From Citrobacter koseri ATCC BAA-895 (lineage in GTDB: Bacteria > Pseudomonadota > Gammaproteobacteria > Enterobacterales > Enterobacteriaceae): a stretch of 64,000 bases of DNA. Of the stretch, positions 1-8,149 are shown piece by piece; positions within the stretch are counted from its first letter, which is position 1; the number at the start of each line of letters is the position of its first letter. The stretch covers positions 2,914,001-2,978,000 of the forward strand of contig NC_009792.1 of NCBI RefSeq assembly GCF_000018045.1. Reading direction: 5' to 3'. The notes beneath the pieces are model-generated. The model had not been told where the DNA came from, made no database searches, and saw nothing but the letters and a program-made list of their open reading frames with translations. A program made the position numbers and the translations under genes.

Positions 1-2
1 TT

Positions 3-836
3 ATCGCCCTGAATATGGCGGCTATTCCGAAGGATTTGATCGAGTCCGAACTGTTTGGTCATGAAAAAGGGGCGTTCACCGGGGCGAATACCATTCGTCA
101 GGGGCGCTTTGAGCAGGCCGACGGCGGCACGCTGTTTCTCGATGAGATCGGCGATATGCCGCTGGATGTGCAGACGCGTTTGCTACGCGTCTTAGCCGAT
201 GGGCAGTTTTACCGCGTTGGTGGCTATGCGCCGGTGAAGGTTGATGTGCGGATTATCGCCGCCACCCATCAGAACCTGGAATTACGCGTACAGGAAGGTA
301 AGTTCCGTGAAGATCTGTTCCACCGCCTGAACGTGATTCGCGTACATTTGCCGCCGCTGCGCGAGCGCCGGGAAGATATTCCACGCCTGGCGCGGCATTT
401 CCTGCAAGTGGCTGCCCGCGAACTGGGCGTCGAAGCCAAATTGCTCCACCCGGAAACCGAAGCGGCGCTGACGCGTCTGGCCTGGCCTGGCAACGTGCGT
501 CAACTGGAGAATACCTGCCGTTGGTTAACGGTGATGGCCGCCGGACAGGAGGTTCTGATTCAGGACTTACCCGGCGAGCTGTTTGAAGCCACGGTGCCAG
601 ACAGCCAGTCGCACATACAGTCAGACAGTTGGGCCACATTGCTGGCGCAGTGGGCGGATCGCGCGTTGCGTTCCGGTCATCAAAACCTGCTTTCTGAAGC
701 GCAGCCTGAGCTGGAGCGTACGCTGTTAACCACCGCGCTGCGTCATACCCAGGGGCATAAACAGGAAGCGGCACGGCTGCTGGGATGGGGTCGTAACACC
801 CTGACTCGCAAGCTAAAAGAGCTGGGTATGGAGTGA
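3..836 (+). CDS. glnG: Nitrogen regulation response regulator NtrC (NR-I), 5' end cut off by window edge
   Basis: Sigma-54 activator that, when phosphorylated by NtrB, drives glnA and other nitrogen-limitation promoters. The visible 277 residues are the C-terminal part of a protein of about 469; the receiver domain and Walker A lie outside the window. Seen here: the sigma-54 contact motif GAFTGA (fragment residues 23-28), Walker B (LFLDEIGD), the arginine-finger segment FREDLFHRLN and a C-terminal Fis-type helix-turn-helix ending in TLTRKLKELGME. The frame is open to base 3 with no start, so this is truncation by the window, not a broken gene. Its family partners glnL and glnA would be expected upstream. 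Confidence 0.97.
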   Translation: MALNMAAIPKDLIESELFGHEKGAFTGANTIRQGRFEQADGGTLFLDEIGDMPLDVQTRLLRVLADGQFYRVGGYAPVKVDVRIIAATHQNLELRVQEGKFREDLFHRLNVIRVHLPPLRERREDIPRLARHFLQVAARELGVEAKLLHPETEAALTRLAWPGNVRQLENTCRWLTVMAAGQEVLIQDLPGELFEATVPDSQSHIQSDSWATLLAQWADRALRSGHQNLLSEAQPELERTLLTTALRHTQGHKQEAARLLGWGRNTLTRKLKELGME

Positions 837-866
837 CGATTCGTCGTTGTGTAAAGATTAATATTT

Positions 867-896
867 AAGCGCAAATTGCCGTTATTTTGCGCTTTA
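867..896 (+). terminator. Probable terminator after glnG
   Basis: An inverted repeat (AAGCGCAAA at 867-875 with TTTGCGCTT at 886-894) lies 30 bases after the glnG stop. The downstream T run is short, so efficiency is uncertain. The -35 element proposed for yshB overlaps its right arm. Confidence 0.5.
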
Positions 897-920
897 CTGT
901 TCCGATGAGTTGAGTATGAT
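893..920 (+). promoter_or_regulatory. Candidate sigma-70 promoter of yshB
   Basis: TTTACT (893-898) and TATGAT (915-920) are separated by 16 bases, and the yshB start codon follows 27 bases later. This would give the small gene its own transcript independent of glnG. Inferred from sequence only. Confidence 0.45.
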
Positions 921-947
921 CATGCCCGGCAAACAGGGGGAATCATC

Positions 948-1058
948 ATGCTGGAATCATTAATCAATCTGGTATCGAGCGGAGCGGTCGACAGCCACAC
1001 GCCACAAACTGCGGTTGCCGCAGTACTGTGTGCAGCGCTGGTTGGGCTGTTTAGCTAA
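948..1058 (+). CDS. yshB: Small membrane protein YshB (36 aa)
   Basis: A 36-residue ORF starting MLESLINLVSSG and ending in a hydrophobic stretch (AAVLCAALVGLFS) that looks like a single membrane segment. It has a strong ribosome binding site (AGGGGG, 6 to 8 bases before the ATG). Position between glnG and hemN and the sequence match YshB, known as an expressed small protein in E. coli; published Salmonella work links it to intracellular replication and virulence. Its biochemical role is not established. It is followed directly by a REP/BIME element. Confidence 0.9.
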   Translation: MLESLINLVSSGAVDSHTPQTAVAAVLCAALVGLFS

Positions 1059-1064
1059 ATGCGT

Positions 1065-1142
1065 GCCGGATGGCGCTACCGCTTATCCGACCTACGGTTG
1101 ATGTTAACTTGTAGGCCCGGTAAGCGGTAGCGCCACCGGGCA
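1065..1142. repeat. REP/BIME palindromic repeat
   Basis: Two facing REP units (GCCGGATGGCGCTACCGC... and ...GCGGTAGCGCCACCGGGC) between yshB and the convergent hemN 3' end. The usual roles of such elements are transcript 3'-end protection and gyrase or IHF binding. Confidence 0.85.
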
Positions 1143-1148
1143 ACGCCA

Positions 1149-2522
1149 CTAAATCACCCGTGAGAACTGCTGCATCCGCGCTTTCTGGCGCAGATAAGCA
1201 TCAAAGCACATACAGATGTTACGGATCAGCAGACGGCCTTTCGGCGTAACCTGAATCCCCTTATCATCCACATCCACCAGCCCATCTTTCGCCAGCGGCG
1301 CCAGCAGCGCTAAATCTTCCGCAAAGTACGCCGCGAAGTTGAGATCCCACTGCTGTTCAACCGCTGCGTAATCGAGACGGAAGTTGCAGATCAGCGACTT
1401 AATAATATCCCGACGAATGCAGTCATCGCGGGTCAGCACAATGCCGCGCCATAACGCATTCCCCAGCTCATCCACCTGCTGATAGTAGTGCTTCAGCTCT
1501 TTCTGGTTCTGCGCGTAGCTGTCGCCAATCATACTGATGGCGGAAACGCCCAACCCCAGCAGGTCCGTATCGCCCTGAGTGGTATAGCCCTGGAAGTTAC
1601 GATGCAGAACGCCCTCACGCTGGGCAACGGCCAGTTCGTCATCCGGGCGGGCAAAGTGATCCATCCCGATGAACTGATAGCCCGTCTCCGTCAGCGACGA
1701 GATGGTCTCTTGCAGGATATCGAGTTTTTGCTGCGCGCTGGGCAGGTCGGCCTCTTTGATTTTGCGCTGAGCGGCGAATAACGTGGGCAAATGAGCGTAG
1801 TTAAAGACACTCAGGCGATCGGGGCTCAGCTCTGCCACGCGTCTGAGCGTAAAGGCGAAGCTTTCCGGCGTTTGCTTTGGCAACCCGTAAATCAGATCGA
1901 TATTCGTCGAGGTGAAGCCTATCTCGCGCGCATGATTGAGCAGCGAGAAGATAAACTCTTCATCCTGCTCGCGGTTAACCAGACGCTGAACGTCTTTATT
2001 GAAATCCTGCACCCCCATACTCAGGCGGTTAAACCCTTGCGCACGTAAATGATCGAGCACATCCAGCTCAATTTCACGGGGATCGACTTCGATCGAGATT
2101 TCGACGTCGTCGTTAAAATGAAAGTTTCCACGCAGAAGCGTCATTAACCGACTGATTTGCGCTTTATTCAGGTACGTTGGCGTTCCGCCGCCCCAGTGCA
2201 GTTGACTAACGCGACGTCCGGCAAACAGCGGCGCGCGATGAATAATTTCTTGTTCAAGCGCATCGAGATATTGGTCGGCCTTATGCTGCTGGCGGGTCAC
2301 AATCTTGTTGCAACCGCAGAAGTAGCACAATTTATGGCAAAACGGGATATGAACGTACAGAGACAGCGGACGTTCAGGGTAACGCGCCACAGCGTGCTGA
2401 AATGCCTCTTCGCCGTAGTCTTCCGAAAACTCCAGCGCTGTGGGATACGAGGTATATCGTGGCCCGGAATAGTTATATTTCTGGATCAGGGCCAGATCCC
2501 AGTCTATCAACTGTTCAGACAT
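1149..2522 (-). CDS. hemN: Oxygen-independent coproporphyrinogen III dehydrogenase
   Basis: Radical-SAM enzyme that decarboxylates two propionates of coproporphyrinogen III to give protoporphyrinogen IX in anaerobic haem synthesis; cytoplasmic. The 4Fe-4S ligands C62, C66 and C69 lie in FCHKLCYFCGC, followed by the GGGTPT motif typical of the family. I chose the ATG at 2522: AAGGAG sits 5 bases upstream, and 457 residues matches E. coli HemN. An in-frame GTG at 2528 would add two residues but overlaps the Shine-Dalgarno sequence. A possible small ORF ends two bases before this start, so hemN may be translationally coupled to it. Confidence 0.97.
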   Translation of the reverse strand: MSEQLIDWDLALIQKYNYSGPRYTSYPTALEFSEDYGEEAFQHAVARYPERPLSLYVHIPFCHKLCYFCGCNKIVTRQQHKADQYLDALEQEIIHRAPLFAGRRVSQLHWGGGTPTYLNKAQISRLMTLLRGNFHFNDDVEISIEVDPREIELDVLDHLRAQGFNRLSMGVQDFNKDVQRLVNREQDEEFIFSLLNHAREIGFTSTNIDLIYGLPKQTPESFAFTLRRVAELSPDRLSVFNYAHLPTLFAAQRKIKEADLPSAQQKLDILQETISSLTETGYQFIGMDHFARPDDELAVAQREGVLHRNFQGYTTQGDTDLLGLGVSAISMIGDSYAQNQKELKHYYQQVDELGNALWRGIVLTRDDCIRRDIIKSLICNFRLDYAAVEQQWDLNFAAYFAEDLALLAPLAKDGLVDVDDKGIQVTPKGRLLIRNICMCFDAYLRQKARMQQFSRVI

Positions 2523-2524
2523 GC

Positions 2525-2698
2525 TCACTCCTTCCGATGGCGTCGCTGGCGGGTACGGCGTACCGGCTTTACCCCACTACGGGTAATAAACCGGTTGCGC
2601 AGCCACTTCTGTCGCCGCGACAACCGCTGTAGTTTAACGAATAACCACACCAGATAACATACAACCGGAAGGGTTATAAGCAGGACGGGAAGGCCCAC
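2525..2698 (-). CDS. Possible small basic membrane protein (57 aa, GTG start)
   Basis: I do not recognise a named gene. The frame opens with GTG at 2698, just after the yihI stop, and closes with TGA two bases before hemN. Residues 2-21 are strongly hydrophobic (VGLPVLLITLPVVCYLVWLF), a likely single membrane span. The rest is extremely basic (SRRQKWLRNRF, VRRTRQRRHRKE). The hemN Shine-Dalgarno sequence lies inside its last codons, which suggests translational coupling. The GTG has only a weak ribosome binding site. It could be a remnant of a longer membrane protein that, from memory, sits between yihI and hemN in other gammaproteobacteria (DUF2489 type), or chance. Confidence 0.4.
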   Translation of the reverse strand: MGLPVLLITLPVVCYLVWLFVKLQRLSRRQKWLRNRFITRSGVKPVRRTRQRRHRKE

Positions 2699-2710
2699 GG
2701 TGTAAACCCG

Positions 2711-3220
2711 TTAGTTGCCGCCCCGGAGCAGGCGCATCATATCTTCCTGCTTTTCGTCCTCTTCCTCTTCTTCATCGTCATCATAAGAGAGGCCCAACTT
2801 CTGCATCAGCTCATCAATACGATCCAGTTTGGCATCTACCCAGGTTTGGTCTTCCGCACTCAGGGTTTCGCCTGCTTCCAGACGTTCCAGCAGCGCATCC
2901 AGGCGCTCATCCGTTTCCAGTAAATCCAACTCAGCCTGCGGTGAAAGCATAGGTTTCTCACTCTTCGGTTTGTGCTGTTTGGTGACTTTTTCGGTCACAC
3001 CCAGGGGAATGGGGGTTTTACTGCCAATTCGTGGATCTTTCTGCTTGTTCTGGTTTTTACCGCCTGAAGCCGCGTTGTCACCTGTCGCACGGCTCCCCGC
3101 CGCATGACCACGGTGTTTTTTCTGACGCTTACGGTCGCGCGCTTCCTGATTCAGCTCTTCGCGTGTTTTACGACGCGCTTTTGCGGGACCTTTACCGCGT
3201 GGTGTAGAAGTTGATTTCAT
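2711..3220 (-). CDS. yihI: Der GTPase-activating protein YihI
   Basis: YihI stimulates GTP hydrolysis by Der (EngA), a GTPase needed for 50S ribosome assembly, and so modulates ribosome maturation. The 169 residues show the family layout: a very basic N-terminal half (KARRKTREELNQEARDRKRQKK), a conserved middle (DPRIGSKTPIPLG), a helical segment with LDALLERLEAGE, and an acidic tail (DDDEEEEEDEKQED) ending RLLRGGN. The basic and acidic halves suggest RNA or ribosome contact and regulation, which is inference. It lies downstream of csrC and upstream of hemN on the same strand. Confidence 0.95.
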   Translation of the reverse strand: MKSTSTPRGKGPAKARRKTREELNQEARDRKRQKKHRGHAAGSRATGDNAASGGKNQNKQKDPRIGSKTPIPLGVTEKVTKQHKPKSEKPMLSPQAELDLLETDERLDALLERLEAGETLSAEDQTWVDAKLDRIDELMQKLGLSYDDDEEEEEDEKQEDMMRLLRGGN

Positions 3221-3259
3221 AGTGATTCGTCTTTGGCTGTTTTAGTCAGTATATACTCT

Positions 3260-3312
3260 AAATAATTCGAGTTGCAGGAAGTCAACGCACATGCAACCTG
3301 AAGTATGACGAG
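3260..3312. repeat. Interspersed repeat, copy 1 of a family with four copies here
   Basis: AATTCGAGTTGCAGG, then GTCAACGCACATGCAACC and TGAAGTATGACGAG. The same modules occur at 4563-4737 and, inverted, at 45543-45602 and 47641-47757. It resembles the ~150-bp RSA-type intergenic repeats of enterobacteria, though I name the family from memory. It lies between yihI and the csrC terminator. Confidence 0.65.
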
Positions 3313-3349
3313 TTTCATTTGCCGCGGAATCTAGCAGAAACCCTATAAA

Positions 3350-3590
3350 GAAAAAAGGCGACAGAGTAATCTGTCGCCTTTTTTGCTGTCTAACAACCCT
3401 AACGGGCTCTACGATCCCTGTTGGCTACCAACACGCCCTGTTTTTCCCTTAGCCTGAAACATTCCGTGTTGTTTCCATTTCCTTTTACTAACGTCTCCGA
3501 ACGTTTGTCTTCCTGACAAATCCTGCGTCTTCGCCTCCTAGCGCTCCTGACCCTCATCCTGAGTCGTAATCCTGACAGCTTCCTCGCTAT
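3350..3590 (-). ncRNA. csrC: CsrC small RNA, antagonist of CsrA
   Basis: CsrC sequesters the RNA-binding protein CsrA through many GGA motifs in hairpin loops and thereby controls carbon storage, motility and virulence. On the minus strand this stretch has about 13 GGA or AGGA repeats (for example CAGGATGAGGGTCAGGAGCG). It ends in a strong intrinsic terminator: stem GGCGACAGA/TCTGTCGCC at 3357-3378 with a T run on both strands. The location between engB and yihI is the csrC locus of E. coli. The 5' end at 3590 is set by similarity to the E. coli RNA, so it is approximate. Transcription by the BarA-UvrY system is expected from the family. Confidence 0.92.
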
Positions 3591-3864
3591 GGATGCTACT
3601 TTACTCTTCTGGCATAAACGCACAAGTAATCGAAACGCGAATGTCCACTTTTCAGAATATTGCCTGAAACATAACGTTATGATTTTATTATTTTATCTTA
3701 ATTTTCGGTCTGCGCTTACTCTGAAATTTCGCATAAGAACAATCGGCAATGTCTCACAAAGAGCATGGTTTTAGCTTACACACACCCCGCATGCTGAAAA
3801 ATCCGTCTTTTGCCGCTGTTCAGGTATAATCGCTGCAAAGCTTTGACTGACGGAGACGACCGCT
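3591..3864. other. Intergenic region with csrC upstream control and engB promoter
   Basis: A 274-base gap between divergent csrC and engB. It is AT-rich in the middle and contains TATAAT at 3825-3830, about 34 bases before the engB start, a good -10 candidate on the plus strand. The region upstream of csrC should hold UvrY sites, which I cannot delimit. No convincing ORF. Confidence 0.5.
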
Positions 3865-4497
3865 TTGACTAATTTGAATTATCAACAGACGCACTTTGTG
3901 ATGAGTGCGCCTGATATTCGCCATTTACCTTCCGATACCGGAATCGAAGTGGCTTTTGCTGGCCGTTCCAATGCAGGCAAATCCAGCGCGCTGAACACGC
4001 TTACGAATCAGAAGAGTCTGGCGCGTACATCCAAAACACCGGGCCGTACTCAGCTCATCAACCTGTTTGAGGTGGTTGAAGGCAAACGTCTGGTTGACCT
4101 GCCCGGCTATGGCTATGCAGAAGTCCCGGAAGAGATGAAGCGTAAGTGGCAACGCGCGCTGGGCGAATATCTGGAAAAACGTCAGAGCCTGCAAGGCCTG
4201 GTGGTACTGATGGATATCCGTCACCCGTTAAAAGATCTCGACCAGCAGATGATCCAGTGGGCCGTAGAGAGCAACATTCAGGTTCTGGTTTTACTCACCA
4301 AAGCGGACAAACTGGCCAGCGGCGCACGTAAAGCGCAGTTGAATATGGTGCGTGAAGCGGTACTGGCCTTTAACGGCGATGTGCAGGTAGAAACGTTTTC
4401 TTCCCTGAAGAAGCAAGGCGTGGATAAATTACGTCAGAAACTGGATAGCTGGTTTAACGATCTGGCTCCCGTGGAAGAGACGCAGGACGGGGAATAA
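3865..4497 (+). CDS. engB: Ribosome biogenesis GTPase EngB (YihA/YsxC)
   Basis: Essential GTPase of the TrmE-Era-EngA-EngB-Septin family needed for late 50S subunit assembly. The 210 residues carry the G motifs in order: G1 GRSNAGKSS, G2 threonine region around KTPGRTQ, G3 DLPGYGY, G4 TKAD and G5 near FSSLKK. The start is a TTG at 3865, with a GGAG-like site 10 to 13 bases upstream; the same unusual UUG start is used in E. coli, where the protein has the same length. The gene is transcribed alone, divergent from csrC, and is followed by REP and repeat DNA. Confidence 0.97.
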   Translation: MTNLNYQQTHFVMSAPDIRHLPSDTGIEVAFAGRSNAGKSSALNTLTNQKSLARTSKTPGRTQLINLFEVVEGKRLVDLPGYGYAEVPEEMKRKWQRALGEYLEKRQSLQGLVVLMDIRHPLKDLDQQMIQWAVESNIQVLVLLTKADKLASGARKAQLNMVREAVLAFNGDVQVETFSSLKKQGVDKLRQKLDSWFNDLAPVEETQDGE

Positions 4498-4507
4498 CCC
4501 ACCGATA

Positions 4508-4545
4508 TGCCGGATGGCGCCGCTGCGCGTCTTATCCGGCCTACA
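4508..4545. repeat. REP palindromic unit
   Basis: GCCGGATGGCGCCGCTGCGC followed by CTTATCCGGCCTAC, a single Y-type REP unit 10 bases after the engB stop. Confidence 0.8.
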
Positions 4546-4562
4546 GTTCTTTATTCTTGCTC

Positions 4563-4737
4563 TAAGGCGGCAACACAGCAAATCCCCAGGAGCTTACATA
4601 AGTAAGTGACTGGGGTGAGCGACAAATCTGTCTGGAACAGATTTGAACGCCGCGAAGCGGCGGCCCGTAAGGGTGAGGCTCATGGATGAGCCGAGTAATT
4701 CGAAGCCAACGCGTATGCAGCTTGAAGTATGACGAGC
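4563..4737. repeat. Interspersed repeat, copy 2, with a long stem-loop interior
   Basis: This 175-base stretch starts AAGGCGGCAACACAGC and ends GCCAACGCGTATGCAGC-TTGAAGTATGACGAG, the same terminal module as 3260-3312. Between them are successive small hairpins: AAATCTGT/ACAGATTT, CGCCGC/GCGGCG and GGCTCAT/ATGAGCC. There is no ORF. The serial hairpins suggest a structured, mobile-type intergenic repeat. Confidence 0.6.
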
Positions 4738-4741
4738 AAAA

Positions 4742-4850
4742 TAAAAAACGCCCCAGTCATTACTGACTGGGGCGGCTAAAATATTCAGCCAAATCCGATT
4801 ACGTGAAGTAAAAGGTCTGAAAGATAGAACATCTTACCTCTGTACCCTAC
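4742..4850 (-). ncRNA. spf: Spot 42 small RNA
   Basis: Hfq-dependent RNA of 109 nt that base-pairs with mRNAs such as galK and other carbon-use genes and represses them when glucose is present. The 5' end reads GTAGGGTACAGAGGTAAGAT, and the 3' end is the typical terminator GCCCCAGTCA/TGACTGGGGC plus T run (4743-4770). Position just downstream of polA on the same strand is conserved. In E. coli the gene is repressed by cAMP-CRP; a TGTGA half-site lies on the minus strand about 90 bases upstream of the start (near 4940), which is only suggestive. Confidence 0.97.
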
Positions 4851-4999
4851 GCGAATAACTTTACTCTTTTTTGAGCAGCTCAGAAAGCACTTTTTGTTAA
4901 TTTTTTTTCATTCTTTACATAGGGAATTCTAATGATCATCACAAAACGTTCTATCTTATGTTGCTTAGTTACGAAAAAAGCGCGTTATTCAGTAAAGCC

Positions 5000-7786
5000 T
5001 TAGTGCGCCTGATCCCAGTTTTCGCCGCTACCCACTTCCACCAGCAACGGCACATCAATACGCGTGCAGTTTTCCATCAGTTGATGGATCTTTTTCGATA
5101 CCACGTCGAGATCATCTTTATGCACTTCGAACACCAGTTCATCGTGTACCTGCATGATCATACGCACGCGCGGCTGTTCATCTTGCAGCCATTTATCGAC
5201 GGCAATCATAGCGCGCTTGATGATGTCTGCTGCCGTCCCCTGCATCGGAGCGTTGATGGCGGCACGTTCCGCACCGGCACGACGCGCAGCATTGCTGGAT
5301 TTAATATCCGGCAAGTAGAGACGACGCCCTTCCAGCGTTTCAACATAACCTCGCTCTTTTGCCTGAGCGCGCGTGCGTTCCATATATTCCAGTACGCCAG
5401 GGTAGCGTTCGAAGTAGAGATCCATGTACTTCTGCGCCTCTTTGCGCGGAATATTGAGCTGACGCGCCAGACCGAATGCGCTCATGCCGTAGATCAGACC
5501 AAAGTTAATCGCTTTGGCGCTGCGGCGCTGTTCAGCCGTAACGCTCTCCAGCGGCAGTCCAAACACTTCAGCAGCCGTCGCCCGGTGGATATCTTTTCCT
5601 TCGGCAAAGGCGGTTAACAAACCTTTATCGCGGGAAAGGTGCGCCATAATACGCAGCTCAATCTGCGAGTAGTCCGCTGATGCGATGACGTAATCTTGCG
5701 GAGCGATAAACGCCTGACGGATACGGCGTCCTTCCTCGTTACGTACCGGAATATTTTGCAGGTTAGGATCGGTAGACGATAAACGCCCCGTCGCGGTTAC
5801 CGCCTGATGATAAGAGGTATGCACTCGCCCGGTTTTCGGGTTGATCATCAGCGGGAGTTTATCGGTGTAGGTTGATTTCAGCTTCGCCAGCCCGCGATAT
5901 TCCAGAATCACCTTCGGCAGCGGATAGTCCAGCGCCAGCTCTTCCAGCACCTCTTCCGAGGTGGACGGCGCACCGCCCGGCGTTTTCTTCAGCGGCTTAA
6001 TACCCTGTTTTTCAAACAGAATGGTTTGCAACTGTTTGGTAGAAGAGAGGTTAAATTCTTCTCCGGCGATCTCATGCGCCTTCTTCTCCAGCTCCGCCAG
6101 ACGCAGCGTGATCTCCTCTGAATGCTTGTGCAGCACGGCAGGGTCGATTTTTACACCGTTACGCTCTACGCGGGAAAGCACCGGCACCAGCGGCATTTCG
6201 ATATTCTCGAAGACATTCAGCGGCCCTTTGTACTGCTGTAGCTCTGGCCACATTTTCAAATGCAGCTGTAACGTAACGTCCGCATCTTCTGCGGCATAAC
6301 GTCCGGCCTCTTCCAGGGCAATCTGGTTAAAGGTCAGCTGATTTTTGCCTTTACCGGCAATCTCTTCAAAAGTGATGGTCTTATGCTTCAACCAGCGTTC
6401 GGACAGGCTGTCCATATCATGGCGGCCAGCAACGCTGTTCAGGATGTAGGATTCGAGCATAGTGTCAAAAGCAATACCGCGCAGCTCAATGCCATAGTTT
6501 TGCAATACGCCGCGATCGTACTTCAGGTTTTGCCCAACCTTACGCGCCTTCTCATCTTCCAGCAGCGGCTTCAATAGCTCCAGCGCTCGCTCGCGGGAAA
6601 TCTGATCGGGTGCATCCAGGTAGTCATGCGCCACGGGAACATAGGCCGCCACGCCCGGTTCAATAGCAAAAGAGAGACCGACCAGATTCGCCGCATGGTT
6701 ATCCAGGCTGTCCGTTTCGGTATCAAATGCAAAAACGGGCGCCTTTTTCAGCGTCTCAATCCAGCTTTCCAGCGTCTCTTCATCCAGGATAGTGACGTAG
6801 TTATCGTAAGAAAGCGCGGTCGCAGGCACGTCTGGCGTTTCATCAATAACAATGGATTCCTGCGGTTTTGCTGCGGGCTTCGCACCTTTCGCCTGTAGCC
6901 ATTTACCCGCTTCCACATCGGTGGTCCAGCGCTTAAATTCATATTTCTTAAACAGGCCAAGCAACTCTTCAGCCGCTGGTTGTTGTACTTCAAGCTGATC
7001 GCAGCTTAGCTCCAGTTCGACATCCGTTTTGATGGTAGCCAGTTGATAAGAGAGGTAAGCCACCTCTTTATTCTGCTCAAGCTTCCCGGCCATGGTTTTC
7101 GCGCCACGGAAGGTTAAGCCCGCAATTTTATCTGATTCGGCATACAGGGTATCCAGCCCGCCTAACCCCTGAAGGAGCGCCTGGGCGGTTTTTTCACCCA
7201 CGCCCGGCACGCCAGGAATGTTATCGGAAGAGTCGCCCATCAGCGCCAGGAAATCGATGATCAATTCGGGTGGAACACCGTACTTGTTCACGACTTCATC
7301 CGGGCCCAGAATCGTATTGGTCATGGTATTAATCAGCGTGATATTTGGCGTCACCAGCTGGGCCATATCTTTGTCACCGGTGCTGATCAGCACCGGACGG
7401 CCCACCTTCTCGGCTTCACGCGCCAGCGTACCGATAACGTCGTCCGCTTCCACGCCCGAAACGGCCAGCAGCGGCAGGCCCATCGCTTTTACCATCGCAT
7501 GCAGCGGTTCAATCTGCGCACGCAGGTCATCAGGCATCGGCGGGCGATGCGATTTGTAATGTTCAAATAACTCATCACGGAAGGTTTTACCCTTGGCATC
7601 AAATACCACTGCGGCATGCGTCGGCTGATACTGCATAATCAGGCTGCGCAGCATGTTGAGAACACCGTACATCGCCCCTGTAGGCTCCCCTGCGCTGTTC
7701 GTCAGAGGAGGAAAGGCGTGATACGCGCGATAGAGATAAGATGAGCCATCTACAAGGATAAGTGGGTTTTCTGGGATCTGAACCAT
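5000..7786 (-). CDS. polA: DNA polymerase I
   Basis: Gap-filling and primer-removing polymerase for Okazaki fragment maturation and repair. The 928 residues equal the E. coli enzyme. Domain order: N-terminal 5' nuclease (about 1-320, with GDKDMAQLV), 3'-5' exonuclease with FDTETD (Asp355/Glu357 by E. coli numbering), then the polymerase with motif A DYSQIELRIMAH (Asp705), motif B RRSAKAINFGLIYG and motif C QVHDELVFEV (Asp882). All catalytic residues are present. It is transcribed alone, with spf behind it. DnaA-box-like sites lie upstream, matching reports that DnaA stimulates polA in E. coli. Confidence 0.99.
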   Translation of the reverse strand: MVQIPENPLILVDGSSYLYRAYHAFPPLTNSAGEPTGAMYGVLNMLRSLIMQYQPTHAAVVFDAKGKTFRDELFEHYKSHRPPMPDDLRAQIEPLHAMVKAMGLPLLAVSGVEADDVIGTLAREAEKVGRPVLISTGDKDMAQLVTPNITLINTMTNTILGPDEVVNKYGVPPELIIDFLALMGDSSDNIPGVPGVGEKTAQALLQGLGGLDTLYAESDKIAGLTFRGAKTMAGKLEQNKEVAYLSYQLATIKTDVELELSCDQLEVQQPAAEELLGLFKKYEFKRWTTDVEAGKWLQAKGAKPAAKPQESIVIDETPDVPATALSYDNYVTILDEETLESWIETLKKAPVFAFDTETDSLDNHAANLVGLSFAIEPGVAAYVPVAHDYLDAPDQISRERALELLKPLLEDEKARKVGQNLKYDRGVLQNYGIELRGIAFDTMLESYILNSVAGRHDMDSLSERWLKHKTITFEEIAGKGKNQLTFNQIALEEAGRYAAEDADVTLQLHLKMWPELQQYKGPLNVFENIEMPLVPVLSRVERNGVKIDPAVLHKHSEEITLRLAELEKKAHEIAGEEFNLSSTKQLQTILFEKQGIKPLKKTPGGAPSTSEEVLEELALDYPLPKVILEYRGLAKLKSTYTDKLPLMINPKTGRVHTSYHQAVTATGRLSSTDPNLQNIPVRNEEGRRIRQAFIAPQDYVIASADYSQIELRIMAHLSRDKGLLTAFAEGKDIHRATAAEVFGLPLESVTAEQRRSAKAINFGLIYGMSAFGLARQLNIPRKEAQKYMDLYFERYPGVLEYMERTRAQAKERGYVETLEGRRLYLPDIKSSNAARRAGAERAAINAPMQGTAADIIKRAMIAVDKWLQDEQPRVRMIMQVHDELVFEVHKDDLDVVSKKIHQLMENCTRIDVPLLVEVGSGENWDQAH

Positions 7787-8149
7787 AATGTCCGTGCCTG
7801 TTTATCAGATTATGGGTAAAGGATGCCACAGACAGGATGAAAACATGAGTTTTTCGCCGCATTTGTCGAAAAAGTTTTGTAGATCTTCTGGATCGCTCGC
7901 AAAGCGAGCTGTGGATAACTTTGTGCATAAATTATTACATTTCATTTAATTTCATCCTGATGATTTAATTTTCATTAAACTTACTCATATTTTTCAATAT
8001 GTTAATTAAATCACCAGAACTTTATCCCATTATTCAGCGTCATCTCAGTGTGTGGATAGATATCAATATTTTTTCTGTTTCGCTAAGACCCGTCATTTGA
8101 TGCGTTTTCTGATAAAATCAGCCCCTTGCGTCTCTTTCGCGCACTATTT
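7787..8149. promoter_or_regulatory. AT-rich polA/yihG divergent region with DnaA-box-like sites
   Basis: A 363-base intergenic region between divergent polA and yihG, very AT-rich from about 7920 to 8070. It contains TGTGGATAA at 7910-7918, a perfect DnaA box on the minus strand, and a near match TGTGGATAG at 8051-8059. A short inverted repeat GCTCGCAAAGCGAGC lies at 7895-7909, directly beside the first box. No real ORF is seen. Confidence 0.6.

Noticed and set aside
4563..4737. Possible CRISPR array or insertion sequence because of repeated hairpins
   Set aside because: There are no regularly spaced direct repeats, no transposase frame and no target duplication; it fits a structured intergenic repeat.
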